64,000 bases of DNA, from positions 4,898,001 to 4,962,000 of the forward strand of contig NZ_VFPP01000001.1 of the NCBI RefSeq assembly GCF_006716745.1, read 5' to 3'. Below, piece after piece: positions 33,505 to 42,081 of this stretch. The notes below the pieces were generated by a model. It did no database searches, was not told the DNA's origin, and was given only the letters and a program-made list of their open reading frames with translations. The stretch comes from Saccharothrix saharensis. GTDB lineage: Bacteria; Actinomycetota; Actinomycetes; Mycobacteriales; Pseudonocardiaceae. The translations under genes and the position numbers were made by a program. Position 1 is the stretch's first letter. Each line of letters begins with the position of its first letter.

Positions 33505-34151
33505 CCGGAGGTGCGGGAGGCGAGTGCGGCGGGCAGGGCGGAGAGGTCGCGCAGCACCGTGACGCGGGCCAGCACGGTCGGATCAGGGGGAAAGTGGGGG
33601 TTCGGGACGGCGTAGACGGTCATGCCGGCCGACAGGGCGGCGCGCAGGCCGTTGGTCGAGTCCTCCACGGCGGCGCTGCGGGTGGGGTCGGCGCCCAGCT
33701 TCGAGGTGGCCAGGAGGTAGACGTCCGGGGCCGGCTTGCCCGCGCCCGCCTGCTCGCTGGAGATCGCCACCGGCACCACGTCGGTCAGGTCGGTGGCGGC
33801 GAGGAACGACTTGATCAGCACCGGCGGGGACGAGCTGGCGATGGCCACCGGGTAGCGGGACGCCACCTCGCGCACGACGTCCACCGCCCCGGGCAGCACG
33901 GGCGGCCCCTCGGCGTAGCGCTCGGCCATCTCGCCGATCACGCCGGAGGCCACCTCGGCCGGCGTCAGGCGCACGCCCACCTCGGTCACCAGGTACGTCG
34001 CCCACTCGGGTGTGCTCATGCCCTGCATCGCCCTGGTCGCGGCGGGTGTCCAGGTACCGCCGTGCCGGGCGGCGAAGGCCTGGCGCACCTCGTCCCACAT
34101 CCGCTCGGAGTCCACCAGCACGCCGTCGAGGTCGAACACCACCGCATCCAC
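33501..34151 (-). CDS. HAD family hydrolase (beta-phosphoglucomutase/phosphatase-like)
   Basis: A 216-residue haloacid-dehalogenase-type phosphatase with a four-helix cap (subfamily IA). Motif I is VVFDLDGVLVDSE, with the nucleophile Asp and the acid/base Asp two residues later. Motif II is IASSSPP near 113, motif III is the Lys in GAGKPAPDVYL near 147, and motif IV is VEDSTNG near 171. Substrate is a sugar phosphate or similar small phosphoester. It is divergent from the MFS gene, so the palindromic sites in that gap may affect it too. Confidence 0.87.
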   Translation of the reverse strand: MDAVVFDLDGVLVDSERMWDEVRQAFAARHGGTWTPAATRAMQGMSTPEWATYLVTEVGVRLTPAEVASGVIGEMAERYAEGPPVLPGAVDVVREVASRYPVAIASSSPPVLIKSFLAATDLTDVVPVAISSEQAGAGKPAPDVYLLATSKLGADPTRSAAVEDSTNGLRAALSAGMTVYAVPNPHFPPDPTVLARVTVLRDLSALPAALASRTSG

Positions 34152-34174
34152 ACCCCAGACCGTAGTGTGAGCGC

Positions 34175-34216
34175 ACTTACTTCGCCATGCTAAACGAAAT
34201 AAGTTAGCCTGGCTAA
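34175..34216. promoter_or_regulatory. Two inverted repeats directly before the MFS gene
   Basis: ACTTACTTCG (34175-34184) pairs with CGAAATAAGT (34195-34204) with one mismatch. TTAGCC-T-GGCTAA (34204-34216) is a perfect 6-bp inverted repeat that ends immediately at the GTG start. The region is AT-rich for this genome. These are candidate repressor sites controlling the exporter, perhaps on a leaderless transcript. Confidence 0.6.
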
Positions 34217-35377
34217 GTGAAATTCCCCGACCAACCCCGGCAGGTGTGGGTCACGGCGTTCGCCGCGGTCATCGCGTTCATGGGCATCGGGCTCGTCGAC
34301 CCCATCCTGCTGTCCATCGCCGAAGGCCTGCACGCCACGCCGTCGCAGGTCACCCTGCTGTTCTCCTCGTACCTGGGTGTCCAGGTCGCGGCCATGCTGT
34401 TCACCGGTGTCGCGTCGGCCCGCTTCGGCGCGAAGCGCACGCTCGTCGGCGGCCTGGCGCTGATCGTCCTCGCCGCGGCCCTCTGCGCCCTCGCGAGCGA
34501 CATCGGCCAACTCGTCGGCCTGCGCGCCGTCTGGGGCCTGGGCAACGCCTTCTTCATCGCGACCGCGCTGTCGGTGATCGTCGGCGCGGCCACCGGTGGC
34601 CAGAGGGGCGCGATCCTGCTCTACGAAGCCGCGCTCGGCCTGGGCCTGTCCGTCGGGCCCCTGCTCGGCGCGCTGCTCGGCGGCTTCTCGTGGCGCGGCC
34701 CGTTCATCGGCACGGCGGTGCTCATGGCCGTCGCGTTCGTGCTCTGCTCGGTCTTCCTCACCGACGACGAGCCGCGGCACTCGGTCCGCCTCCTCGACCC
34801 GCTGCGCGCGCTGCGCCACCCCGGCCTGCTGCGCACGGCGATCGGTTCCGCGCTCTACACCGCCGCGTTCTTCGCCGTGCTGGCCTGGTCGCCGTTCGTG
34901 CTGGGCTGGGGAGCGGTGGAGATCGGGCTCGTGTTCTTCGGCTGGGGCGCGTGCGTCGCGGTCTCCAGCGTCTGGCTCGCGCCGCGCTTGGCCGACCGCT
35001 TCGGCGACCGCCGCACGACCGTCGTCGCGGTGCTCGCGTTCGCGGTGCTGATGCTGGTCATGGCGGTGCCGAGCAAGCCGTTGCTGGTCGTCGCGGTGAT
35101 CGTCAGCGGCGTGGTGTCCGGCCTGCTCAACACGCTGTTCACCAGTGCCGCGATGAGCGTCAGCCCGGCGCCGCGACCGGTGGCCGGCGCGGGCTACAAC
35201 CTCCTGCGCTGGCTCGGCGGCGCGCTGGCCGCGACGTTCGTCGGGCACCTCGCCCAGCCGTTCGTCGTCGCCGCCTGCTGCTGCGTGCTCGCGGCCTGCC
35301 TGACGGCCGTCGGCCGCCCGTCCCGGCACGCCGTGCCGACCGAAGGCATCCTCGTCGGAGAGGACCTGGTGGGTTAA
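34217..35377 (+). CDS. MFS transporter
   Basis: A 386-residue major facilitator with about 12 hydrophobic segments. It starts MKFPDQPRQVWVTAFAAVIAFM. The loop between helices 2 and 3 has ASARFGAKRTLVGG, and a GPLLGALLGGFSWRGPF segment follows helix 5 as in drug-proton antiporters of the DHA1 type. It is probably a small-molecule exporter; the ligand is unknown. The GTG at 34217 abuts a palindrome, so no ribosome-binding site precedes it and leaderless translation is likely. Its TAA lies within the PHO-box-like repeats of the next gene. Confidence 0.85.
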   Translation: MKFPDQPRQVWVTAFAAVIAFMGIGLVDPILLSIAEGLHATPSQVTLLFSSYLGVQVAAMLFTGVASARFGAKRTLVGGLALIVLAAALCALASDIGQLVGLRAVWGLGNAFFIATALSVIVGAATGGQRGAILLYEAALGLGLSVGPLLGALLGGFSWRGPFIGTAVLMAVAFVLCSVFLTDDEPRHSVRLLDPLRALRHPGLLRTAIGSALYTAAFFAVLAWSPFVLGWGAVEIGLVFFGWGACVAVSSVWLAPRLADRFGDRRTTVVAVLAFAVLMLVMAVPSKPLLVVAVIVSGVVSGLLNTLFTSAAMSVSPAPRPVAGAGYNLLRWLGGALAATFVGHLAQPFVVAACCCVLAACLTAVGRPSRHAVPTEGILVGEDLVG

Positions 35378-35389
35378 CAAGAAGTGAAC
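35368..35389 (-). promoter_or_regulatory. PHO-box-like pair of 11-bp repeats before phosphatase copy 1
   Basis: Read on the minus strand, GTTCACTTCTT (35389-35379) is followed directly by GTTAACCCACC (35378-35368). Two 11-bp units opening with GTTCACC-like heptamers are the form of the actinobacterial PhoP site. A TACGGT hexamer at 35397-35402 is a possible -10 box 34 nt before the gene start. Confidence 0.5.
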
Positions 35390-35436
35390 GCCGGCCTACG
35401 GTCCGTTGGTCCCCAACTGACCCAGGAGGCGTTCTA

Positions 35437-37458
35437 GTGGTGAGACACCTTCCACTGCTGGCCAACCACTCCCCCGGACGCGCGGCCGTCACCTGCCAGT
35501 ACCGCTGCGGTGACGCGTGCTTCCACGACGTGCCCAACACCTCGGGCAACCCCTACTTCGGCGACCTGGTCGACCGGCGCACCGCCATCAAGGCGGCCGT
35601 GGTCGTCGGAGCCCTCGGCGGCGCGATGAGCGGAGCGGCCACCGCCACCGCCACCGCTGCCGCCGAGCCCGAGTCGGCGGGGCGGCACCCCCTCGGGCTG
35701 GACTTCGCACCCGTCGCGCCGAACACGCTCGACGCCGTCGTCGTCCCCGAGGGCTACCGCCACGAGGTCGTGATCCGCTGGGGCGACCCGCTGTTCCCGG
35801 ACGCGCCCCGGTTCGACTTCGACCACCAGACCGCCGCCGCCCAGGCCAGGCAGTTCGGCTACAACTGCGACTTCGCCGCGCTGCTGCCGCTGGACGCGAC
35901 GGGCCGGACGAACCTGCTCGTCACCAACCACGAGTACACCGGCGAGCCGTTCATGTTCCGCGGCTACGACGAGGCCGACCCCACCCGCGAGCAGGTCGAG
36001 ATCGCGTGGGCCGCGCACGGGCTGTCCGTGGTGCAGGTCGAACAGGCCCGCAACGGCCGCCTCACCACCCGGTTCTCCCGCTACAACCGCCGCATCACCG
36101 CCACCACGCCGTTCGAGCTCACCGGTCCGGCGGCGGGCTCGGACCTGCTCAAGACCTCGGCCGACCCGACCGGCACGAGGGTCCTCGGCACGTTGAACAA
36201 CTGCGCGGGCGGCGTGACGCCGTGGGGCACCATCCTGTCCGGCGAGGAGAACTTCAACCAGTACTTCGCCAACGCCGAGGCGCTCGCCGACCCGCGCCTG
36301 ACCCGCTACGGCGTCACCGGCACGGCCACCACCCGCAAGTGGGAGCGGTTCGACGAGCGGTTCGACCTCGCCCGCGAGCCGAACGAGGTCAACCGGTTCG
36401 GCTACGTGGTCGAGCTCGACCCGACCGACCCCGACTCCACCCCCGTCAAGCACACCGCGCTGGGCCGCTTCAAGCACGAGTGCGCCAACGTCCGCCTCGC
36501 CGCCGACGGACGAGTGGTCGCCTACTCCGGTGACGACGAGCGGTTCGAGTACATCTACAAGTTCATCTCCACCGGCAAGGTCCGCAAGGGCAACGGCAAG
36601 GCCGCCCGCCGGCACAACATGACCCTGCTGGACGACGGCACCCTCTACGTCGCCCGCTTCACCGGCGACAGCCCGCCCGCCGAGATCGACGGCACGGGCC
36701 GCCTGCCGTCCGACGGCAGGTTCGACGGCCGCGGCGAGTGGGTGCCGCTCGCGTCCGGCAACCGCTCGTTCGTGCCGGGCATGACCGCCGAGGAGGTCTA
36801 CGTGTTCACCCGGCTCGCGGCCGACAAGGTCGGCGCGACCAGGATGGACCGTCCCGAGGACATCCAGACCCACCCGCACACCGGCGTCGTCTACTGCGCC
36901 CTGAGCAACAACGTCGACCGGGGCAAGGCGGGCAAGGAAGGCGCGACCGAGCCGAACCCGCGGGTGGACAACAAGCACGGCCAGGTGCTGGAGCTGACCG
37001 AGCGCGGCGGCGACGCCCTCGCGCTCGCGTTCTCCTGGAACCTCATGCTGGTGTGCGGCGACCCGGCGGCGCCGGACACCTACTTCGCGGGCTACGACAA
37101 GAGCCGGGTGTCGCCGATCTCCAGCCCCGACAACGTGGCGTTCGACCGGCACGGCAACCTGTGGATCTCCAGCGACTCGGGCGGCGCGCTCAACGGCTAC
37201 AACGACGGCCTGTACGCGGTGCCCGTGTCCGGGTCGCGGCGCGGCCACCTCAAGGCGTTCCTCACCGTGCCGCGCGGCGCGGAGACGTGCGGCCCGGTGA
37301 TCGGCGAACGCGTCGTCACGGTGTGCGTGCAGCACCCCGGCGAGGTCGACGGCGCGAGCGCGGACAACCCCGCCTCGCACTGGCCCGACGGCGGCGACTC
37401 GCAACCGCGGCCGTCGGTCGTGGCGGTGTGGCGGGAAGGACGTCGCGTCGGCGAGTGA
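35437..37458 (+). CDS. PhoX-type alkaline phosphatase (DUF839), copy 1
   Basis: A 673-residue secreted phosphatase. PhoX enzymes need calcium and iron and release phosphate from organic esters. A Tat-like signal is present (VDRRTAIKAAVVVGALGG, about 45-65). Family segments include LLVTNHEYTGEPFMF, NNCAGGVTPWGTILSGEENF near 245, PNEVNRFGYVVELDP and ESNPE-like acidic loops. An unusual N-terminal lead of about 40 residues carries two Cys (TCQYRCGDAC) before the twin Arg. AGGAGG lies 7 nt before GTG 35437 (10 nt before GTG 35440). It is followed by a highly similar second copy. Confidence 0.87.
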   Translation: MVRHLPLLANHSPGRAAVTCQYRCGDACFHDVPNTSGNPYFGDLVDRRTAIKAAVVVGALGGAMSGAATATATAAAEPESAGRHPLGLDFAPVAPNTLDAVVVPEGYRHEVVIRWGDPLFPDAPRFDFDHQTAAAQARQFGYNCDFAALLPLDATGRTNLLVTNHEYTGEPFMFRGYDEADPTREQVEIAWAAHGLSVVQVEQARNGRLTTRFSRYNRRITATTPFELTGPAAGSDLLKTSADPTGTRVLGTLNNCAGGVTPWGTILSGEENFNQYFANAEALADPRLTRYGVTGTATTRKWERFDERFDLAREPNEVNRFGYVVELDPTDPDSTPVKHTALGRFKHECANVRLAADGRVVAYSGDDERFEYIYKFISTGKVRKGNGKAARRHNMTLLDDGTLYVARFTGDSPPAEIDGTGRLPSDGRFDGRGEWVPLASGNRSFVPGMTAEEVYVFTRLAADKVGATRMDRPEDIQTHPHTGVVYCALSNNVDRGKAGKEGATEPNPRVDNKHGQVLELTERGGDALALAFSWNLMLVCGDPAAPDTYFAGYDKSRVSPISSPDNVAFDRHGNLWISSDSGGALNGYNDGLYAVPVSGSRRGHLKAFLTVPRGAETCGPVIGERVVTVCVQHPGEVDGASADNPASHWPDGGDSQPRPSVVAVWREGRRVGE

Positions 37459-37465
37459 GGCCACC

Positions 37466-37500
37466 GGTGTGGTCGCCCGGTGCGATCGGGCGACCACACC
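37466..37500 (+). terminator. Hairpin after phosphatase copy 1
   Basis: A perfect 14-bp stem (37466-37479 with 37487-37500) closes a 7-nt loop, 7 nt after the stop codon. It separates the two phosphatase genes into individual transcription units. Confidence 0.82.
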
Positions 37501-37529
37501 GCGTGTGAGCTGCGGGTTTCGACCCAGGT

Positions 37530-37551
37530 GTTCGCCTCGCGTTCACCTCGA
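37530..37551 (+). promoter_or_regulatory. PHO-box-like direct repeats before phosphatase copy 2
   Basis: GTTCGCCTCGC (37530-37540) and GTTCACCTCGA (37541-37551) are adjacent 11-bp units that differ at two positions. The second contains the exact GTTCACC core known for PhoP binding in Streptomyces. A TACGGT hexamer at 37579-37584 lies 35 nt before the start, the same distance as in copy 1. Confidence 0.65.
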
Positions 37552-37619
37552 AGTCCGCTGCCGGAGGACTTGCCCTCTTACGGTCGCCCGGTTCCCACTG
37601 AGCGATCTCGGAGGTCCGC

Positions 37620-39701
37620 GTGTCCTCATCCACCGATCGGGGGCGGCGCCTGCTGCCCCTGCTGCCCAACCACCCCCTCGGGCGTTCGGCGGTCACCTGC
37701 AAGTACCGCTGCGGTGACGCGTGCGCGCACGAAGCGCCCAACACGTCCGGCAACGCCTACTTCGGTGACGTCGTCGGCGAAGTCGTGCGCCGTCGCGGCC
37801 TGCTGAAGGCCGGCGCGGTGCTCGCCGTCGCGGGCGCGGGTGTCGGGCTGGTCGGTGCCGGCAGCGCCGCCGCGAAGCCCGAGGTCGAGCGGGACGCCGA
37901 CCTGGGCGGCGGTCGTCGCCGCGACGGCCTGAACTTCGCCGCCGTCGCGCCCAACACCGAGGACCGCGTCGTCACGCCCGAGGGCTACGACCAGGGCGTC
38001 GTGCTGCGCTGGGGCGACCCGGTGGTGCCCGGCGCGCCCGCGTTCGACTTCGACCGCCAGACCGCGGCGGCGCAGGCGAAGCAGTTCGGCTACAACTGCG
38101 ACTTCCTCGGCTTGGTGCCGGTCGGCCGGCACGACGAGTGGGTGCTGGTGGCCAACCACGAGTACACCAGCGAGGAGTTCCTGTTCAAGAACTGGGACGC
38201 GGACAACCCCACCCGCGAGCAGACCGAGATCGCGTGGGCCGCGCACGGCCTGTCCGTCGTGCGGGTCGAGCGCGACCGGCGCAGCGGCAAGCTCGTGCCC
38301 AAGCTGGACCGGCGCTACAACCGCCGCATCACCGCGACCTCCGAGTTCAAGGTCACCGGCCCGGCGGCGGGCTCGAAGCTGCTCAAGACCTCGGCCGACC
38401 CGACCGGCACGAAGGTGCTGGGCACGTTGAACAACTGCGCGGGCGGCGTGACGCCGTGGGGCACGATCCTGTCCGGGGAGGAGAACTTCAACCAGTACTT
38501 CGCCAACGCGGGCTCGGTCACCGACCCCGTCACCAAGGCGCGGCTGGCCCGGTACGGCCTGTCCGGCGCGGCGTCCACCCGCAAGTGGGAGCGGTTCGAC
38601 AAGCGGTTCGACGTGGCGCAGGAGCCCAACGAGGTCAACCGGTTCGGCTGGGTCGTCGAGATCGACCCGCTCGACCCGGACTCGACCCCGGTCAAGCACA
38701 CCGCGCTCGGCCGCTTCAAGCACGAGGGCGCGAACGTGATCATCGCCCGCGACGGCCGCGTGGTCGCGTACATGGGCGACGACGAGCGCTTCGACTACAT
38801 GTACAAGTTCGTGTCCGACGAGAAGTACAAGCCGGGCAACAGCAAGCACGCCCGTGAGCACAACAAGAAGCTGCTGGACAAGGGAACGCTGTACGTCGCC
38901 CGGTTCACCGGTGACAGCCCGGTCGCCGAGATCGACGGCTCCGGCAAGCTGCCCGCCGACGGCGAGTTCGACGGCACCGGCGAGTGGATCCCGCTGGCGA
39001 GCGGCACGCGGTCGTTCGTGCCCGGCTTCACCGCCGAGGAGGTCTACGTCTTCACGCGGCTCGCGGCGGACGCCGTCGGGCCGACCAAGATGGACCGCCC
39101 CGAGGACGTCGAGCCGAACCCGCGCAACCGCCGGGTGTACGCGGCGCTGACCAACAACACCGACCGCGGCAAGGCGGGCAAGGAAGGCGCGACCGAGCCG
39201 AACCCGCGGCTGAACAACCGGCACGGGCACGTGCTGGAGCTGGAGGAGCGGCGCGGCGACAACACCGCCACGTCGTTCTCGTGGAAGCTGCTGCTGGTCT
39301 GCGGTGACCCGACCTCGCCCGACACGTACTTCGGCGGTTACGACAAGACCCAGGTCTCGCCGATCTCGTGCCCGGACAACGTCGCGTTCGACAACCAGGG
39401 CAACCTGTGGATCTCCACCGACGGCAACGCCCTGAAGTCCAACGACGGCCTGTTCGCCGTGCCGGTCGAGGGCCCGTACCGCGGTCGGGTGAAGCAGTTC
39501 CTGACCGTGCCGAAGGGCGCGGAGACGTGCGGCCCGGTGATCGAGGACGACTTCGTGCTCGTGGCCGTGCAGCACCCCGGCGAGGTCGACGGCGCGTCGG
39601 CCGCCAACCCGCTGTCGCACTGGCCGGACGGCGGCACCTCCCAGCCGCGCCCGTCCGTGGTGGCCGTGTGGAAGAAGGACAAGGGCCGCATCTGCGGCTG
39701 A
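37620..39701 (+). CDS. PhoX-type alkaline phosphatase (DUF839), copy 2
   Basis: A 693-residue paralogue of the gene just upstream. It has the same two-Cys lead (TCKYRCGDAC), a Tat-like signal VRRRGLLKAGAVLAVAGAG at about 60-80, and the family core NNCAGGVTPWGTILSGEENF. The two copies share long identical stretches through the whole mature part, so they arose by tandem duplication. It should be exported folded and act outside the membrane on phosphate esters. The GTG at 37620 follows GGAGG at 5 nt. Confidence 0.88.
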   Translation: MSSSTDRGRRLLPLLPNHPLGRSAVTCKYRCGDACAHEAPNTSGNAYFGDVVGEVVRRRGLLKAGAVLAVAGAGVGLVGAGSAAAKPEVERDADLGGGRRRDGLNFAAVAPNTEDRVVTPEGYDQGVVLRWGDPVVPGAPAFDFDRQTAAAQAKQFGYNCDFLGLVPVGRHDEWVLVANHEYTSEEFLFKNWDADNPTREQTEIAWAAHGLSVVRVERDRRSGKLVPKLDRRYNRRITATSEFKVTGPAAGSKLLKTSADPTGTKVLGTLNNCAGGVTPWGTILSGEENFNQYFANAGSVTDPVTKARLARYGLSGAASTRKWERFDKRFDVAQEPNEVNRFGWVVEIDPLDPDSTPVKHTALGRFKHEGANVIIARDGRVVAYMGDDERFDYMYKFVSDEKYKPGNSKHAREHNKKLLDKGTLYVARFTGDSPVAEIDGSGKLPADGEFDGTGEWIPLASGTRSFVPGFTAEEVYVFTRLAADAVGPTKMDRPEDVEPNPRNRRVYAALTNNTDRGKAGKEGATEPNPRLNNRHGHVLELEERRGDNTATSFSWKLLLVCGDPTSPDTYFGGYDKTQVSPISCPDNVAFDNQGNLWISTDGNALKSNDGLFAVPVEGPYRGRVKQFLTVPKGAETCGPVIEDDFVLVAVQHPGEVDGASAANPLSHWPDGGTSQPRPSVVAVWKKDKGRICG

Positions 39702-39744
39702 CCCCGCGGTGGGGGGCTCGCTCACCCCGAGCCCTCCACCCCCG

Positions 39745-39904
39745 CGAGTGTCGAACCTCCGGGTCCCGAGTGTCGAACCCTCGCGTCCCGAGTGTCGAAC
39801 CTCCAGGACCCCCGAGTTCAACGCTCAGGACGATCGCCGCCGACCTGGACGTAGAACTCGGGGGTCCTGAGCGTTCGACACTCGGGACCTGAGCGTTCGA
39901 CTCG
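39745..39904. repeat. 22-bp tandem repeats in inverted arrays, locus 1
   Basis: Units opening CGAGTGTCGAAC start at 39745, 39767 and 39789, exactly 22 bp apart, and a degenerate fourth follows. On the other strand, related units occupy 39863-39884 and 39885-39904. The arrays face each other, so about 33 bp around 39787-39819 can pair with 39852-39886 with few mismatches. The gap lies between phosphatase copy 2 and an SDR gene. Confidence 0.85.
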
Positions 39905-39923
39905 CGCGGTTTAGGGTGCTGGT

Positions 39924-40604
39924 ATGAGTCGACCCGTGGCGTTGGTGACCGGTGCGTCGAGGGGGATCGGTGCGGCGGTGGCACGGGTCCTCGCGCCCAC
40001 GCACGACCTGCTGCTCGGCGGGCGTGACGAGGGAGCGTTGGGGGAGCTCGCCGGGTCGCTGGAGTCGGCACGGCCCTGGCCCGTCGAGCTGACCGACCCG
40101 GACGCCCTGGCCGCCGCCACCGCCCGCCTCACCCGCCTGGACGTCCTCGTGCACAGCGCGGGCATCGCCGAACTCGGCCCGCTCGCCGACGCCGACGCCG
40201 ACGTGTGGCGCCGCACCCTCGACGTGAACGTGGTCGCGGTGGCCGAGCTGACCCGGCTGACCCTGCCCCTGCTGCGCGCCGCCCGCGGCCACGTCGTGCT
40301 GATCAACTCCGGCGCGGGCCTGCGCGCCAACCCCGGCTGGGGCGTCTACGCGGCCTCGAAGTTCGCCCTCCGGGCCTTCGCCGACGCCCTGCGCGCCGAA
40401 GAGGACGACCTCCGCGTCACGTCCGTCCACCCCGGACGCGTCGACACCGACATGCAGCGCGGCGTCCGCGAGCAGGAGAGCGGCGACTACCAGCCGAACC
40501 TCTACCTGACCCCGGACTCCGTCGCCCGGGCCGTCGCCACCGCCGTCCACGCGGGCGACGACGCCCACGTCACCGAGGTCGTCGTCCGCCCGCGCCCCCG
40601 CTGA
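39924..40604 (+). CDS. SDR family oxidoreductase
   Basis: A 226-residue short-chain dehydrogenase. It has TGASRGIG (residues 9-16), HSAGIAE in place of NNAG, and the catalytic YAASK near 148-152. GGRDEGALGELAG after the second strand has an Arg that suggests NADP preference. The short length and the DTDMQRG loop are typical of small actinobacterial SDR proteins annotated as family reductases. The substrate is unknown. It is convergent with the amidohydrolase gene, one nucleotide apart. Confidence 0.86.
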   Translation: MSRPVALVTGASRGIGAAVARVLAPTHDLLLGGRDEGALGELAGSLESARPWPVELTDPDALAAATARLTRLDVLVHSAGIAELGPLADADADVWRRTLDVNVVAVAELTRLTLPLLRAARGHVVLINSGAGLRANPGWGVYAASKFALRAFADALRAEEDDLRVTSVHPGRVDTDMQRGVREQESGDYQPNLYLTPDSVARAVATAVHAGDDAHVTEVVVRPRPR

Positions 40605-40605
40605 C

Positions 40606-41907
40606 CTACCGCAGCCGGGCGGCGACCTCCCGCACGCCCGCCTGCGCCTCCCGCCGGTCCACGCGCGTCGTCTCGCCGTCGGCCACGACCTGCTTGCCGG
40701 CCACCCACACGTCCTTGACCCGCCGCGTGCCCGACGCCCACACGAGGTTCGCCAGCACCTGCTCGTCCGGCGCGTCCAAGCCGGTGGCGAACGCCGGGTC
40801 GTCCACGTCCACGTGCACCACGTCGCCCCACCGGCCGGGCTCCAACGCCCCGAGGTCGTCCCGCCCCAACGCCGCCGCACCGCCGCGCGTCGCCAGCAGC
40901 AACGCGTCCGCCGCACGCATCGCCGTCGCGTCACCGGTGGTCACGCGCGCCAGCAGCGCCGCCAGCCTGGCCTCCTCGAACAGGTCCAGGTCGTCGTTGG
41001 ACGCGGGCCCGTCCGTGCCCAGCCCGACCGCGACCCCGGCGTCCAGGTAGGACCGCAGCGGCGCGATGCCGGACGCGAGCTTGGTGTTCGACCCGGGGCA
41101 GTGCGCGATCCCGACGCCGTGCCTGGCGTAGATCGCCACGTCCTCCGGCGACAGGTGCACGGAGTGCGCCGACAGCACCCGCCCGCCCAGCACGCCCGCC
41201 TGCTCCAGCAGCCGCGGCACGGAACCGTGCGACGCCCGCTGCTCGACGTCCTCCTCGGGCGACTCGGCCACGTGCACCTGCACCAACGCCCCGCGATCAC
41301 GCGCCTGGCCCGCGATCTCGCCCAACGCTTCGGGCGACAGGATGTACGCCGAGTGCGGCCCGTAGCTCAGTTCGACCCGCTCGTCCGGCCCGAACCGCAG
41401 CCCGTCGGCGTCGATCCACCGGGTGATCTCGTCGGTCATCGGCCGCCACGGCATCCCGGGCAGGTCCATGATCGCCGCGCCGAACAGCACCCGCGACCCG
41501 GCGGCCAGCACCGCGTCCGCGAGCTGCTCGCCGTGGAAGTACATCTCCGCGCTCGTGGTCACGCCGTTGCGCAGCATCTCCACCGCGCCGAGCAGCATGC
41601 CGACCCGGATGTCCGCTGGCTGCATCTTCGCCTCGGCGGGCCACATCGCCTCACGCAGCCAGCGCAGCAGCGGCAGGTCGCCGCCCATCCCCCGCAGCAG
41701 CACCATCGGGCTGTGCGCGTGGGTGTTCACCAGGCCGGGGAGCAGGATCCCGGTCAACCGGCGGACCTCGCCGGTGAACTCCGGCGCGTCGGCCTCCGCC
41801 CCGACGAACGAGACCCGCCCGTCGACGACGTCGACCACGGCGTCGCGCAGGACGGTGCAGGCGGGATCGCAGGGCAGGACCACGGGGGCGTGCAGGCGCA
41901 GCGACAT
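40606..41907 (-). CDS. Amidohydrolase, MTA/SAH or cytosine deaminase-like
   Basis: A 433-residue TIM-barrel metal-dependent deaminase of the amidohydrolase superfamily. Metal and catalytic segments are NTHAHSPMVL (HxH) near 66, VQVHVAESPEED near 218, LSAHSVHLSPED near 250 and GLGTDGPASNDDLDLF near 303. The pattern resembles S-adenosylhomocysteine/methylthioadenosine deaminases and related nucleoside deaminases. It probably works in purine or S-adenosylmethionine salvage. The ATG at 41907 fits the N-terminal beta-sandwich; the frame extends upstream to 41958 without family sequence. Confidence 0.84.
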   Translation of the reverse strand: MSLRLHAPVVLPCDPACTVLRDAVVDVVDGRVSFVGAEADAPEFTGEVRRLTGILLPGLVNTHAHSPMVLLRGMGGDLPLLRWLREAMWPAEAKMQPADIRVGMLLGAVEMLRNGVTTSAEMYFHGEQLADAVLAAGSRVLFGAAIMDLPGMPWRPMTDEITRWIDADGLRFGPDERVELSYGPHSAYILSPEALGEIAGQARDRGALVQVHVAESPEEDVEQRASHGSVPRLLEQAGVLGGRVLSAHSVHLSPEDVAIYARHGVGIAHCPGSNTKLASGIAPLRSYLDAGVAVGLGTDGPASNDDLDLFEEARLAALLARVTTGDATAMRAADALLLATRGGAAALGRDDLGALEPGRWGDVVHVDVDDPAFATGLDAPDEQVLANLVWASGTRRVKDVWVAGKQVVADGETTRVDRREAQAGVREVAARLR

Positions 41908-42081
41908 GCCCACGATCCTGCCGCACTCGATCGAGCTACACACAACGTGGCGGTGCACGCCTCACGCCGTAACCCGAACAGTGGGTTTGACCTTCTCGGG
42001 CGGTGTTCACCCGCCAGGTGGACGTAATCTCCGAAACGTTGGGAGAGGTGGTGGTCCCGCTGATCCGGCGAAGGAGTGACA

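Noticed and set aside
33344..33615. Plus-strand small frames in the HAD-SDR gap
   Set aside because: Arg-rich with no ribosome-binding site and antisense to the HAD gene end; the minus frame with GTGA overlap is the better candidate.
34246..37458. Single 1070-residue protein from the MFS region through phosphatase 1
   Set aside because: The first third is out of frame with the MFS protein and low in complexity; GTG 35437 has AGGAGG and a family-like N-terminus.
39745..39904. CRISPR array
   Set aside because: The repeats are directly adjacent with a 22-bp period and no unique spacers, include inverted units, and no cas gene is present.
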